A stretch of DNA of 64,000 nt from Rhypophila decipiens (Eukaryota; Ascomycota; Sordariomycetes; Sordariales; Naviculisporaceae), in NCBI GenBank assembly GCA_033297075.1, contig MU858073.1, positions 239,356-303,355 on the forward strand, in the 5' to 3' direction. The stretch's first letter is position 1. The number at the start of each line of letters is the position of its first letter. Both the position numbers and the translations under genes were made by a program. Shown here in pieces: positions 1 to 9,439 of the stretch. The notes below the pieces were generated by a model, which had not been told where the DNA came from, did no database searches, and saw only the letters and a list, made by a program, of their open reading frames with translations.

Positions 1-146
1 GCGGTCGTGGCGAGCATGGCTTCTCTTCTTGCGCGGGCTTGCTGGTTCGCGCGCAGACGTTCTTGTGCTCGCTCTGCGGCGCGGTCTTCATAGTCTGCTA
101 TGTCCTCTGCTGTTATGGACAGCACTGTGAGTGGTCGACGGAGCAT
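1..146 (-). CDS. cdc26: APC/C subunit CDC26, N-terminal part (runs off the window)
   Basis: CDC26 is a small scaffold subunit of the anaphase-promoting complex that binds and stabilises the TPR subunit Cdc16/APC6 in the nucleus. The minus-strand reading frame opens with an ATG whose complement lies at 144-146 and runs through 48 codons to the left edge without a stop. It begins MLRRPLTVLSITAEDIADYEDR. The MLRR start, the hydroxylated/hydrophobic strand and the (D/E)DI-x-x-(Y/F)E motif are the signature of the family (human CDC26 also begins MLRR and has a DDIEEFE segment). After this comes an Arg/Ala/Gln-rich helix, as in fungal homologues. The C-terminal part and any introns lie outside the window. 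Identification rests on recalled family sequence; the match is short but distinctive. Confidence 0.75.
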   Translation of the reverse strand, partial: MLRRPLTVLSITAEDIADYEDRAAERAQERLRANQQARARREAMLATT

Positions 147-826
147 CGTGCTGAATGAATCGATGATTGTGAGGATATTGGGTTGGGTTTTTGAGTACGG
201 ATTTTGAATGTGAATGATGGGTAATGATGGTCTTTGTGGCCGAAAGATAGACGATAAAGGTTTCAAGTTTTGTTGAATAACTTTGTTGAAGTCTGGCTAT
301 GTGAGGCTCTTGGACAGAGTTGAGTGCGAATTCGAGTTAAGTGAGAGGTGAGAGATGCTTTGGTAGTGAGGGGCAACCGGCGGTTGACAAGCTTTGAATT
401 TGAAAAATTCTCAGTACGCTGGATGATTCAACGTCTTTCCGGGAGACAGTGCTGATGGAAAAGGATGAGGTTTATGCATATAATATCTGTTCAAAGGATG
501 TGCTTTTTGACTCCAAGGTTGAAATGAAGTGACGCGTTTACAGTGAAGTTTGCACCTCACAGCGCGTTGAGGGGCTCTTTGGTGAGCTTGTTGACTTTCA
601 GTGGGGCTTGTCAAAAGTTTCAGTAATTACCTAAGCATCGACTGAAAGAGGGTTAGGGTTACCACGACGACAACACAACCGAGCATCCATTCTATTTCAT
701 TTTGATGTCTTCAAAACCGCTAATATTACAGAAATTGGGTATAATAATATTCGTAAAGTCGTTCCATTCCTCAATCCCAGATCGCCTTCTCCACTCTCTG
801 CAACCACACGCCTTCATCGTCTCAGC
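147..826. other. Intergenic: CDC26 leader and WLM-protease 3' flank
   Basis: Both flanking genes are on the minus strand, so this holds the promoter and leader of CDC26 and the 3' end of the protease gene. I see no convincing coding frame or RNA gene in it. Confidence 0.5.
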
Positions 827-2175
827 TCATGACGAATCCTTCAACCTCGCACATGTAGCACAGGTCCACCACTGGCTATCCATCTTCCTACCACAAAAGG
901 AACAAGTCCATGTTGAAGAAGCGGCGGAATTTGATGGCCGGTTCGATCCTCCGGTCGCTGTTTTCTTCTCTTCTTTGGTGCGCTTTCTCACTGGACTGGA
1001 TCCCGTCAGATCCACCACCTCCCTGGTGTTGGGCCTCTTGCCGTCCTTCTTTGACAGCTCCACACTGACCTCTGTCGACCTCTCATTCTCACAAGCCGCG
1101 CAGCATAGGAAATCGGCCTTGTTTACCAGTGTACAGATCTGACAAGTCCAGGTCAGCGGCTCGTTCTCAGCGGACGCAGTTGGTCTCTGGTTCGGTCTTG
1201 TGGCGGCGGGCACCGGCGGTGGTCCTGATGAACTCGACGACTTTGAACTTTCTCCTTTCGTCAATGATGTTTGATCCTGAGACTTGTCACCATCGGGGAA
1301 CATGTCTCCTGCCGGGTTCTGAGCACTCGGCTCGACGTAGGAACTCCCAAACTTCTGCTTCTCGTCTTCCTGGACAAGCTCCCAGAGGGCCTGTGCAATG
1401 GCAGTCTCGTTTGCGGCATCCTCTTCGGCCTTGGTTTTGAATCCGTTCTGGGTAGCCTGATCAGAGATGTTGCGAATCTCGCGCTCGCTGTGGTTGGTAT
1501 TTCCACAGCCTTTGAGGGCCCTGTTGCGGCGCTCGACGGCATCGACGATAACCCGGCGGATGTCCTCGCCGGGACGGGGCGCAGCGCCTCCCAACCTCTG
1601 GCCGGAACCTCCCGAACGCTTACGCTGTTCTGCCGCGGCTCGAGCCAGACGGCGGGCTTCATGCATAGGAAGCCTCCTGCTGCTCCCACCAAGACGGTGA
1701 CCTTCAGACAAGAAGCGTTCGCCGGTGTAGCCTTTCCGGATGAGAGCCTCGTACTCTTCTCGGAGCTTGTTCCAGAGTGCGTGGAATTTCTCATCGTGGG
1801 GGCCGTGGACGATATGGGCCAGCTCGTGAAGCATGGTGTCCACCACCTGCTCCAGGGGCATGAACTGGGTCTTGTCGCCTGGATACCTCAGTCTGAGCAG
1901 GATTTTCAGGGTTTTGTTTTGGTTCAGGCCTATGAGCGATGTTAGGGTGATGGTTCATCCCATGTTATTTTGAATGTCTCCCGTACGGAGTACTTACCGA
2001 GTAAATTCGCCTGGTCGGGGTAAAACTCAGCGAGCTCGTTCACCTTCCATCCTCTGGCCCTCATGAGCGGCTTCACGAGCGATGCAATCTTTTTCAAACT
2101 GTGCAGAGCTTCTTTTTCGCGGGGAAACTCACGTAGATGTGAATACGACAGGATATGGGGGTCATGCTCGGCCAT
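827..2175 (-). CDS. wss1: WLM-domain metalloprotease with two RanBP2-type zinc fingers (Wss1/SPRTN-like)
   Basis: Two exons, 2175-1998 and 1929-827, encode 426 residues. The 68-bp intron has GTAAGT and TAG borders and splitting it rebuilds a glycine codon. The WLM domain occupies about residues 1-150; H94-E95-L-A-H98 plus H104 form the zinc/catalytic site. Two Trp-Thr-Cys zinc ribbons of the RanBP2 type sit near residues 319-342 and at the C-terminus (about 400-422). Wss1-family enzymes cleave DNA-protein crosslinks and SUMO-modified proteins on chromatin, and RanBP2 fingers often bind ubiquitin or RNA. The segment between domains is Ser/Pro-rich and probably disordered. The chosen ATG lies in a perfect GCCATGG context and gives the family's usual MAEHDP-like start, but the frame is open upstream to another ATG at 2373 (see findings). 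Family assignment is firm; orthology to yeast Wss1 specifically is inferred. Confidence 0.88.
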
Positions 2176-4542
2176 GGCTCCGGTTCTACTCACTTGAAAG
2201 CCTGGTGGGTCCGTCCGAAGGGCTTCTTCCCAAGGTTCCCAATCTTCGGTGCTGGAAATGGATCTGGTCGGTTTGAAGAGGTAGTAGATGGAGATGCACG
2301 CGATCAAGCCTACACCGATCAATTCGAGTTGCCTCCTGTCGACTTGGACCCTTGGGAGTTGGTATTGAATCATTTTCTAGAAGCCTCCAGCCGGGAATAG
2401 GTTGGCCCCCGGTTCATGTAAGCAAAGGCAGGCAGGCACCAATTGACTGCGCACTAGGGATTAAGCTTCTTTCACAGCTTGATTCGTACCCAACTGCGCT
2501 GAGGACTGAGGTTGCGGTCGCAGGCCGCGTCACGCGCCTTTGCCTTGCCATATTTTTCAGAAAGTGTCAACTAATGTTGTGGCGCTGGCCACTGGGACAT
2601 TGGGGCTTCAACTGTGCTATAACCTGGGTATGGTAATTGTATGTACAGTACTGTACCGCTGAGATGTGTACGAAAGTATCAACCAGAATATGACAAATCA
2701 CGCAAAAGTGGCTCCATATTTTGTACAGCCTTGGAGAGGATAAAAACCGACCTCGTCGCATGCGAATTGATCAATTCAACAAGTTTCAACACTCTCTGTC
2801 ATGAGCACAACTTGCGGACGCCCATTTTAAATGATACCATCGGGGAAATTGACAAAAAAGACCGTCTCGGACGAAATACCTACTTCACACAGGATTGCCC
2901 GGCCCCAAAAATTCCTTCCTTGACAGTTGTTCACCATCACTGCTCAGCCCTTGGGCGTTCATGCTTCCATCTGCCCTCCGTCAAATCACATCTTGAGGCA
3001 ACCCGATCCGATGCCAAGCCCAAACACGTACCAAACTTGCATCGTGACAGCTCGAGTAAACTGTCATTCTTGTGTCCGGCCGGCATATAAACACAGCACT
3101 GCCCCTGATCGGCCATGATTTGCAAACCGTCGCTCTTTTGAGTTGACCTCGCAAGTTGCGAGGTCTCGAGGCATCCAACCTTTGCATCTTTCAGGCGACT
3201 TAACTGCCGAATATTACTTACATGAGTTGCGAATTTGCGAGATTAATGACACTGGTTGAACGACATGACAAGCAATATGCTTCGTGGCTGGCCCGGAGCA
3301 GAACAAAGTGACCGGTTCCTTTCTCACCTCCAATTTCGGCCTCATGTTTCTGCTTGGCATATATCACATCATATCGCGGCGGGTGAGGCTTGTGGTTGGC
3401 CTAACCGTCGGGTTGGTCTGCTTGACGGACCATCATGTCTTGGCCAAACAGAAGGCGAGAAGAAGCTTTTTTCTAGGCCCAATCCCATCGACATAATCTA
3501 CGTTTCAGATTGACAAGCTTTTTGCTCCCGGTTTGGACAAGGATTGACGACAGTGGGGTACCCTTCTGCCGGGAGTGGCTTGCTCAGGGGTATCTTCCCT
3601 TCCAACGACGTACTTGAGTGGTACAGTAAGTACTCGGTGTACGACCATGGAATCACCCAGGCGGCTGTTTGTGCCAACCAGCCATCCAGTCGGAGGCAGA
3701 GAAAGGTAGCAAACTTGCGGCTCCGGAGCTTCGGAGCATAGAACGAGTGGGCGACATGACCTGAGTCGCCTCCGACTCCCGTCCCTCCCCATCCCAGGTC
3801 CACTGTCGCAAGTTGAGATCGTCACCACACCAAGTCGGTGTTACCCATCACACGTTCCACTACCGTCCGTTATATGTTAAGGACCGTCTCCAAGGTTGAT
3901 CGAGGACGAGTGACCTCGAGAGACTTCCCACAAACAAGCACTGGTAGACAGGTCTCCATTGATCGCCTAGTTTGCCCATGCTTTAATCTATTAGATACCT
4001 AACAAGAAAACAATGATGATCTTCCCAGTCTCCAATGGAAAACCCAACGAGGCAAAACTGCTCCTCCTAACACCGGCGCTTTGATTTCTGCCTTGATCTC
4101 AATGCCATCCAAGCGGATCGCTGCGGGTACACAAACGAATCACGTTGCTGCTCCTTGCTCCATGGCCCTATGTGGTGCATGGTACCTGTTTTCCGTCCGT
4201 TGTCGCCCCTGTTGATCACTCAAGGAAATCATGTTTGCTTCGGTCCACGACATCCGGGGGCCTGCTTTCATTATGCGTAAATGAGCCCGCCGGCATGTTG
4301 TTGGTCACCGAGGATGGTTCTTGTTCTTCATGATCAACTGCCCAGCCCGCTCCTTCAGTCTCGTTCTTCTGCTGGTTCCCTCCATATTTATTTCCTTCCG
4401 TTTGCTTTGTTTGCCTTTTATACGTCCTTCATTCTACATCTTTCTTGCTAGTCCCTCGTTACCAAACCATCCAGCCAGCACTCTCTGGTATCCTCTCGCT
4501 CTCCTGTAGCTCTTCCCGGCTACTCTTACCCTCCCTTCCACA
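2176..4542. other. Intergenic, divergent promoters
   Basis: About 2.4 kb between the protease (minus) and the aspartic protease (plus). It includes a perfect 14-nt palindrome built on GTACTGTAC at 2643-2656, a GC-rich CTCCGGAGCTTCGGAGC element near 3721, and a pyrimidine-rich leader with a TTTTATA run near 4416 upstream of the aspartic protease. The longest ORF (2641-3090) has no recognisable features and I do not call it. The first ~200 bp may be coding if the protease starts at 2373. Confidence 0.45.
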
Positions 4543-5949
4543 ATGAAGCTCAACGGCGTCTCTGCCTTTGCGGCATCCCTCCTTCTCTCGGCAGTCCCCT
4601 TTGCATCGGCACGCCCCAGAGTAGTCCAAGTCAACCCCTCCGACCTGGCCATCACCACCTTGGGAGGTAAATCCTTCAAAGTCTCCCAGGTTTACAACAC
4701 CAACTTCAGCCAGAAGGGCAAAGGACCTCGTGCCGTCGCCAAAGTCTACCAAAAATACGGCCTCGACGTGCCCCAAAACCTTGTCCAGATTCTCCAAGCT
4801 CTCCTCAAAGAGCTAGACCTCGATGACACACCCAATCGCAGCTTCTCCTCCTCAAGGCGACCCCTAACAGCAGGAACAGGAAATGGCACATTCTACGGCA
4901 ACGGTACCGACGGCCAAGGCGAAGTCTCGGCCACTCCTCAACTCTTCGACGTGCAATACCTCGCCCCCGTTCAAATCGGAACCCCCCCTCAGACCTTGAT
5001 GCTCAACTTTGACACTGGCTCCTCCGACCTCTGGGTATTCAGCTCCGAGACCCCGGCAAGCCAACAAAAAGGACATACAGTCTTCAACATCAACGCCAGC
5101 ACGACGGCCGAGTTTCTTGCCGGTCATACCTGGAGCATCCGGTACGGCGATGGTTCCGGCTCGTCAGGGAATGTCTACATGGACACTGTATCCATCGGCG
5201 GGGTCCAAGTAGACCGACAAGCCATCGAGTCCGCTACCCGGGTCTCAAGAAGCTTTACCAACGACAACGCTTCTTCCGGTCTGGTCGGGCTCGCATTCGA
5301 CTCGATAAACCAAGTCAACCCCTCCCCACAAAAGACATTCTTTTCCAACGCGCTAGAAGCCCTCGCCATGCCACTGTTCTCAGCCAACCTCAAAAAAGCC
5401 GAGCCAGGAAACTACAACTTTGGATTCATCGACCAAACAGAATTCACAGGCCCGCTTTCATTCATAGAAGTCAACTCCACCGCCGGATTCTGGCAATTCG
5501 AAGTCGACGGCTTCACCCTCGGCTCTTCTTCTTCCAACTCGACAAACCTTACAGCACCACAAGTATCCGCCCCCCACGACGCAATAGCAGACACGGGAAC
5601 AACCCTCCTCATGCTGCCCCAGTCAATAACATCAGCATATTACGCCGCCGTCCCATCAGCACAAGAGAGTCTCGAAACAGGAGGCTGGGTCTTTTACTGT
5701 AACGAGACATTACCCGATCTAACGCTCAATATCGGAACATACAAGGCGGTTATCCAGGGGGAATTGATCAACTTTGCGCCGGCAGATACACATAGTTTCG
5801 AGACTGCGACGGTTTGCTTTGGCGGGATTCAGAGTGCCGAGGGGTTCCCGTTTGCGATTTATGGGGATATTTGGTTCAAGAGCCAGTTTACTGTCTTTCA
5901 GGCTGGACCCGGGGAGCCGAAATTGGGGTTTGCGCCTAAAGAAATTTGA
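4543..5949 (+). CDS. Secreted pepsin-like aspartic protease (family A1)
   Basis: An intronless gene for 468 residues. The N-terminus has a classical signal peptide (positively charged start, Ala/Leu/Ser-rich core, cleavage likely after the Ala-Ser-Ala near residue 23). Next comes a propeptide of roughly 100 residues, then a two-lobed pepsin domain. The two catalytic aspartates are in DTGSS (D157) and DTGTT (D350), with the flap tyrosine in the Y-G-D-G segment near residue 207. Two cysteines toward the C-terminus (FYCNET and TVCFGG) probably form the conserved C-lobe disulphide. There is no hydrophobic C-terminal tail, so it is more like the soluble penicillopepsin/endothiapepsin group than the GPI-anchored yapsins. 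Several N-glycosylation sequons are present. It should hydrolyse extracellular proteins at acid pH; role in nutrition or host contact cannot be told from sequence. Confidence 0.93.
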   Translation: MKLNGVSAFAASLLLSAVPFASARPRVVQVNPSDLAITTLGGKSFKVSQVYNTNFSQKGKGPRAVAKVYQKYGLDVPQNLVQILQALLKELDLDDTPNRSFSSSRRPLTAGTGNGTFYGNGTDGQGEVSATPQLFDVQYLAPVQIGTPPQTLMLNFDTGSSDLWVFSSETPASQQKGHTVFNINASTTAEFLAGHTWSIRYGDGSGSSGNVYMDTVSIGGVQVDRQAIESATRVSRSFTNDNASSGLVGLAFDSINQVNPSPQKTFFSNALEALAMPLFSANLKKAEPGNYNFGFIDQTEFTGPLSFIEVNSTAGFWQFEVDGFTLGSSSSNSTNLTAPQVSAPHDAIADTGTTLLMLPQSITSAYYAAVPSAQESLETGGWVFYCNETLPDLTLNIGTYKAVIQGELINFAPADTHSFETATVCFGGIQSAEGFPFAIYGDIWFKSQFTVFQAGPGEPKLGFAPKEI

Positions 5950-6390
5950 GAAGAACTATGCACAGAGTCTGATTGCTGGATTGGAAGTAAAGCGAGGAGT
6001 GGACTGGGTGACCTGGATGGTCGGTGGTGATCTCATGAGGGTATACCGGCATTGGTTTGGGGGAATAGGGGCATATTTCGATCATTGAATCGACCTCTTT
6101 TGGAATGGTTAATCACGCCATTTTATCATTCTTTTCAATTGAGGATTGCCGCGTGGACTTGCGACAGACAGACGGGAGGTCCTCTACATAGACTCATGTA
6201 GACGAGAGCCGGATATCATTGCCACCACCTGATAGACGATTTTTAAGGCTTTGCTTGGCTCCGATGTAACCATCGGTATTCTATTTTGCATTTCTATCTA
6301 CGTACGTATTGACTCCAAGCGCCTGGTGGGTGGTGAAGGGACGTCGTCGAACTCGACCCTCTCAAGTCTGTTTAAGAAGACTCCAAGTCC
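5950..6390. other. Intergenic between convergent genes
   Basis: 3' flanks of the aspartic protease (plus) and the PLP enzyme (minus). I see nothing else in it. Confidence 0.5.
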
Positions 6391-8353
6391 TCACTCCTCC
6401 TCAGAAGAAGAAGAAGAAGCAGCCCCCAAAGCATGCCTAAAAACCGCCACCAGCTCTTCTTCATCTTCCAACCCAACACTAACCCTAACCTGCTCCAAAT
6501 TAAGCCCATAGCCAATATGATATCCCTCCTTTACATATTCCTCACTGCCCCAGACCATCTCGTTATACGGCATAGCAAGCGTCAAATGTGCGCCCAAATG
6601 CGGCCCTTTATGAACATGCAGGTTATCAAAGAAGGCGATGGCCGTTGGCTTGTCGACGAACTCGATGGATAAGAGACATCCGTAGCCTGGCTCGAATAAT
6701 TCTTCTTTCTCTTCCTTTGAGGCGGGACGGCGGCGCAGGGATTTCTGGTAGTTGGCCAAGGTGGGTGAGTAAGTTGGGTACAGCACCGTTTTGACGATTG
6801 GTTTGTTATTTGGGTCGGCTGAAGAGGAGGAGGAGTAGGAAGCAGCCAGGTCGGCGATGGCTTGTGCGTTGCGGTTTAGGATCTTGCTGCGGGCGAGGTA
6901 ATCGTCGCTGTTGGAGAGGAGCTTGATTGCGTCGGCGGCGTAGAGCTCGTTTCTGTGCGAGGCTGTGAGGGCTGGCTTGAGGAAGGTCTTGTAGAATGGC
7001 AGGGTGGGATTCAAGACGATGGAGCCGGCCATTACCTTTGGGTTGGTTCATGCTGTGTTAGCATGTGGCTACCTACATATGGCTGTATTGATGATAGGAG
7101 ATGACTTACATTCGCATACCCGCTAAACGACTTTGTCAACGACGAGACAATGACATCCGCCACGGGGAGGAGGTCGACGTTGCAGAACGAGCCGACGGTA
7201 TCGTCCACCACGATGGGGAAGCCGTACTTGTCGGCCTATTCCCAAGCATTCTCACGGTCAGCACCTTGCCCCTTATTTCAACAAACAAGGGAAAAAAAAA
7301 AAAAAAAAACCAACTTACCCATCCCCTCAACCGTTCCAAATCCACACTCACCAAGAGCGGATTACTTGGGAACTCGACAAACAAATAACTTATCCTCCCG
7401 CCCTGCCCAAAGTGAAACTCCAACCAGTCCTCAATCTCATCCAGCTCTTGCCGAGTCTCGACCTTGCCAAAGTGCTTGAACCCCCCAGCAGGCGCCTCTT
7501 CCTCAAATACATGCCAGCTGTTATGGAATACCGATCCCAAGACCAAGACTGTTCCCTTCCTCCTTTTCTCCTCCTCAGTCGACACCTCCTCTCGCAGATC
7601 ATCAGTCTTTCCCGTGAGAATCCCATGCAGGTAGTATATCCCCGCCATACCAGTCCCATACAGGAATACATCCTCATTACTCAACTTCTCCGCCCCCTCA
7701 GGAACACGAGAACCCCGCTTCATCAAACCCACAATCCGTTCCCTCAGCGCAAAATGCGCATCACCATCAACCAGCCAAGTACCCTCAGGAATTCCCTTGG
7801 AAACATCAAGATCGCCCCCCGTAGCTTCAAACTCAACCACCCTAAATCCCTTTTTCTCATCTTGCTCAATCAAACCAAGTATATCCCCCGCCAACCTTGT
7901 AGATATTCCCGTCCCATGATTCTGCCATAATCCCATAATACCACTTCCCTTTTTAGCAGGAAAAACAAGCACATAGAGTCTCGTACCCCTAATATCCACC
8001 ACCCGGAATTTCAACTCGTCAGGCGATATTTTCGTCCCATCAGCTTCATTCGCTTTTCGATGACAAGAGAAGGCATACTCCACTGCGGCGGGGAAAATCT
8101 CGGGGTGAAGAAAAGGCAGACAGGAATAATCTTCGGGCAGGGAGAGTTTAGAGTGGATGGCTTTGCAGAGGGACGAGGCTTGGTTCCAGGGCCCGAAACG
8201 GGGATACATGGAGACCATTTGCGCAAAGAGGGATGCGTCTTTGTTGCGGAAGCGGATCGCGTGGTCCCATGTTGGTGCGTGGAGGGTTATCGTGTGGTCA
8301 GCTTGTGGGGGGAGGGAGTGTCCTATGGGAGTGGTGATGGGGTGGACTGGCAT
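6391..8353 (-). CDS. Cystathionine gamma-synthase, STR2/met-7 type (PLP enzyme)
   Basis: Three exons, 8353-7319, 7235-7110 and 7035-6391, joined in phase 0, give 601 residues. Introns of 83 and 74 bp have GTAAGT donors; the first contains an 18-nt T tract (minus strand). The enzyme makes cystathionine from cysteine and an O-acylhomoserine, in transsulfuration/methionine metabolism. The long N-terminal part before the PLP fold, the opening with G-H-S-x-P and L-P/A-P-T-W, and a length near 600 match yeast Str2 (639 aa) rather than the ~400-aa Met17 group. The PLP lysine is K380 in SSLTKSFSG; the cofactor-binding aspartate is in VVDDT at 355-358. A Gly-Ile-Gly-Tyr-Gly and RVSVGLE segment closes the substrate site near the C-terminus, followed by a short Ser/Glu tail. 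I am sure of the fold and fairly sure of the subfamily. Confidence 0.88.
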
Positions 8354-9439
8354 CTTGACGGTGTTGTTGTTTTTGCGGTTGATTTTGTGTTATTTATGTA
8401 GGTGTTCTGGATAGTAGTGACGGTGGTGGTGGTGGTGGTAAGGTGGTTCTTGATGTTGAGGAGCTCTGTGTGTGTGACAAAGGGGCAGGAAAAAAAGAGT
8501 ATTTTGTCAAGGTGAAGATGAGAGGTCTTGGAGCCTTTGAAATGCCATGTGAAATCAATCTGATGCGATCCAGCCAGTCGTCGAGGTTCTCAGTTCTCGG
8601 TTTTCACCCCAAGATCACGGGTAGATTGGATTTCACTGTATGTATATATCGTATATTGGAGTGGCGTGAGCAACAAAGGAGGTAGTACGCAAGTATATAT
8701 ATACGGTACCTCAAGGTGAGACATGACACATCCACTCACCCGAAAATCCATTCACTCTCGTGGATACGTGCCCGAGTTCTGGAACAACTCAGTCCAGATA
8801 TGACTCCATATTAATCGCCATGCCAAGGCCGCGCCCTATGCGTGAACCCCGACGTTTCGAAACCTTCTCAGCCCGGAGGCTCCGGTGGAAAAGCTGAACG
8901 CCGGATCCTACCTGTCGGCATTCAGGTCGCCGATGTCAACACGAGGTATGAAGTTGTGCTCATAGTATGACAGCTTCGACTGCCGGGATCCAGTTTGCTA
9001 TTTCTGACTAATATCATTGCATCGCTGGCGGAATGCCGAATGATTGCATGCTGTATGTTTTTCAGCCTCAGTGACCTCTTGGGTTACTACTGCAGTAAGG
9101 GGCGGCGAGAGGTAATGAGCGAATAAAAGTAAACGCTGTGGGGTGATTGGTCAATTCAACACTTATAACCGATCGAGTCAACTCATACGGAAGCGACATC
9201 TATGCGTTCGGTGTAAGCACCGCCCTCCTCTCAATAACTCCAGTGCTACCATGATACACCTCGTCTTCGGTCCCTATATATACAGAAAATGCTAAAAAAG
9301 GATTAAGAGGCCCCCAAGTCCGTGATGCATTGTGATCCACCATCCGTCCCAGTCTGACACCCCGGGCCTTCGCTTCCACGCCATATCCTTTCCGTCTACC
9401 CAAGTTCTACATACCACCTACACAGGGCATAGTCAAGGA
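8354..9439. other. Intergenic with short repeats
   Basis: Holds the promoter of the STR2-like gene and the 3' flank of VTC4. A (GGT)6 run lies at 8422-8439 and a TATATATATA run near 8693. I see no gene. Confidence 0.5.

Noticed and set aside
702..1142. Plus-strand ORF opposite the WLM protease
   Set aside because: Antisense shadow of a well-supported zinc-finger coding exon.
2110..2142. GTGAGT inside the first exon of the WLM protease as an intron donor
   Set aside because: Reading through keeps the expected HLREFPRE...ALHSLKKIASLV sequence of the family, so no intron is needed.
2641..3090. 149-codon plus-strand ORF in the left intergenic region
   Set aside because: No domain, no splice support, mixed composition; probably chance.
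7291..7309. Poly-A tract as a possible retroposon tail
   Set aside because: It is inside an intron of the STR2-like gene and is its polypyrimidine tract on the coding strand.
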